A stretch of DNA of 64,000 nucleotides. It comes from Batillaria attramentaria (taxonomy: Eukaryota; Mollusca; Gastropoda; Batillariidae). Below are positions 63,964-64,000 of this stretch, in pieces; position 1 is the stretch's first letter, and every line of letters begins with the position of its first letter. Location: contig JACVVK020000083.1 in the NCBI GenBank assembly GCA_018292915.2, positions 1,522,501 to 1,586,500 on the forward strand, given 5' to 3'. Under the pieces are notes generated by a model. The model was not told the origin of the DNA, made no database searches, and saw only the letters and a program-made list of their open reading frames with translations. The position numbers and the translations under genes were made by a program.

Positions 63964-64000
63964 ATGCACTGCAGAAATGTGTCGAAAGACAACCGAACTC

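Overview
This is eukaryotic DNA. Every gene I can read is split into short exons with GT/AG junctions, the introns hold many retroposons and DNA-transposon remnants, and CA/GT, CT and homopolymer tracts are everywhere. The repeat types (tRNA-headed SINEs, RTE/CR1-like LINE 3' ends, PIF/Harbinger and TTAA elements) and the CAP/EGF/ShKT secreted proteins suggest an invertebrate, most likely a mollusc and perhaps a marine gastropod. That placement is inference. I see no bacterial gene, operon, CRISPR array or phage.

The main content is a head-to-tail array of three paralogous secreted-protein genes, all on the minus strand. Gene 1 (678-7708) runs off the left edge after its hinge exon. Gene 2 (30230-56500) is complete: 11 coding exons, 1143 coding bases, 380 residues. 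Gene 3 (61023-63308) enters from the right edge and only its last four exons are present. The protein plan is signal peptide, a short linker on a microexon, an antigen-5-like CAP domain, a cysteine hinge, then EGF-like / ShKT-like / EGF-like / ShKT-like. Exon phases agree across the paralogs, and exon lengths are equal or differ by whole codons, so exon assembly is well supported even though no transcript was available.

Layout: 1-7.7 kb gene 1; 7.72-8.27 kb a 23-unit 24-bp minisatellite touching its start codon; 8.3-15 kb repeats, including a 2-kb tandem duplication (10.89-14.91 kb); 15-19.9 kb LINE fragments, low-complexity DNA and a G/C-rich element; 20.2-22.7 kb two copies of a possible signal-peptide/promoter segment and two likely 3' exons of an unrecognised membrane protein; 23.8-29.5 kb microsatellites, a 61-bp minisatellite and several copies of a retroposon with (ACTC)n tails; 30.2-56.5 kb gene 2, whose introns hold a nuclear-receptor-half-site-rich satellite, foldback DNA (39.1-47.0 kb), a long-TIR element (49.47-52.87 kb) and Harbinger-type elements; 56.8-60 kb a LINE 3' end and long GT/GTCT tracts; 61-63.3 kb gene 3.

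The paralogous introns can be compared with each other, so several insertions can be seen both filled and empty within this one window. This gives internal evidence for the mobility of a retroposon, a TTAA element and a LINE. No biochemical pathway links the other elements to the CAP genes.
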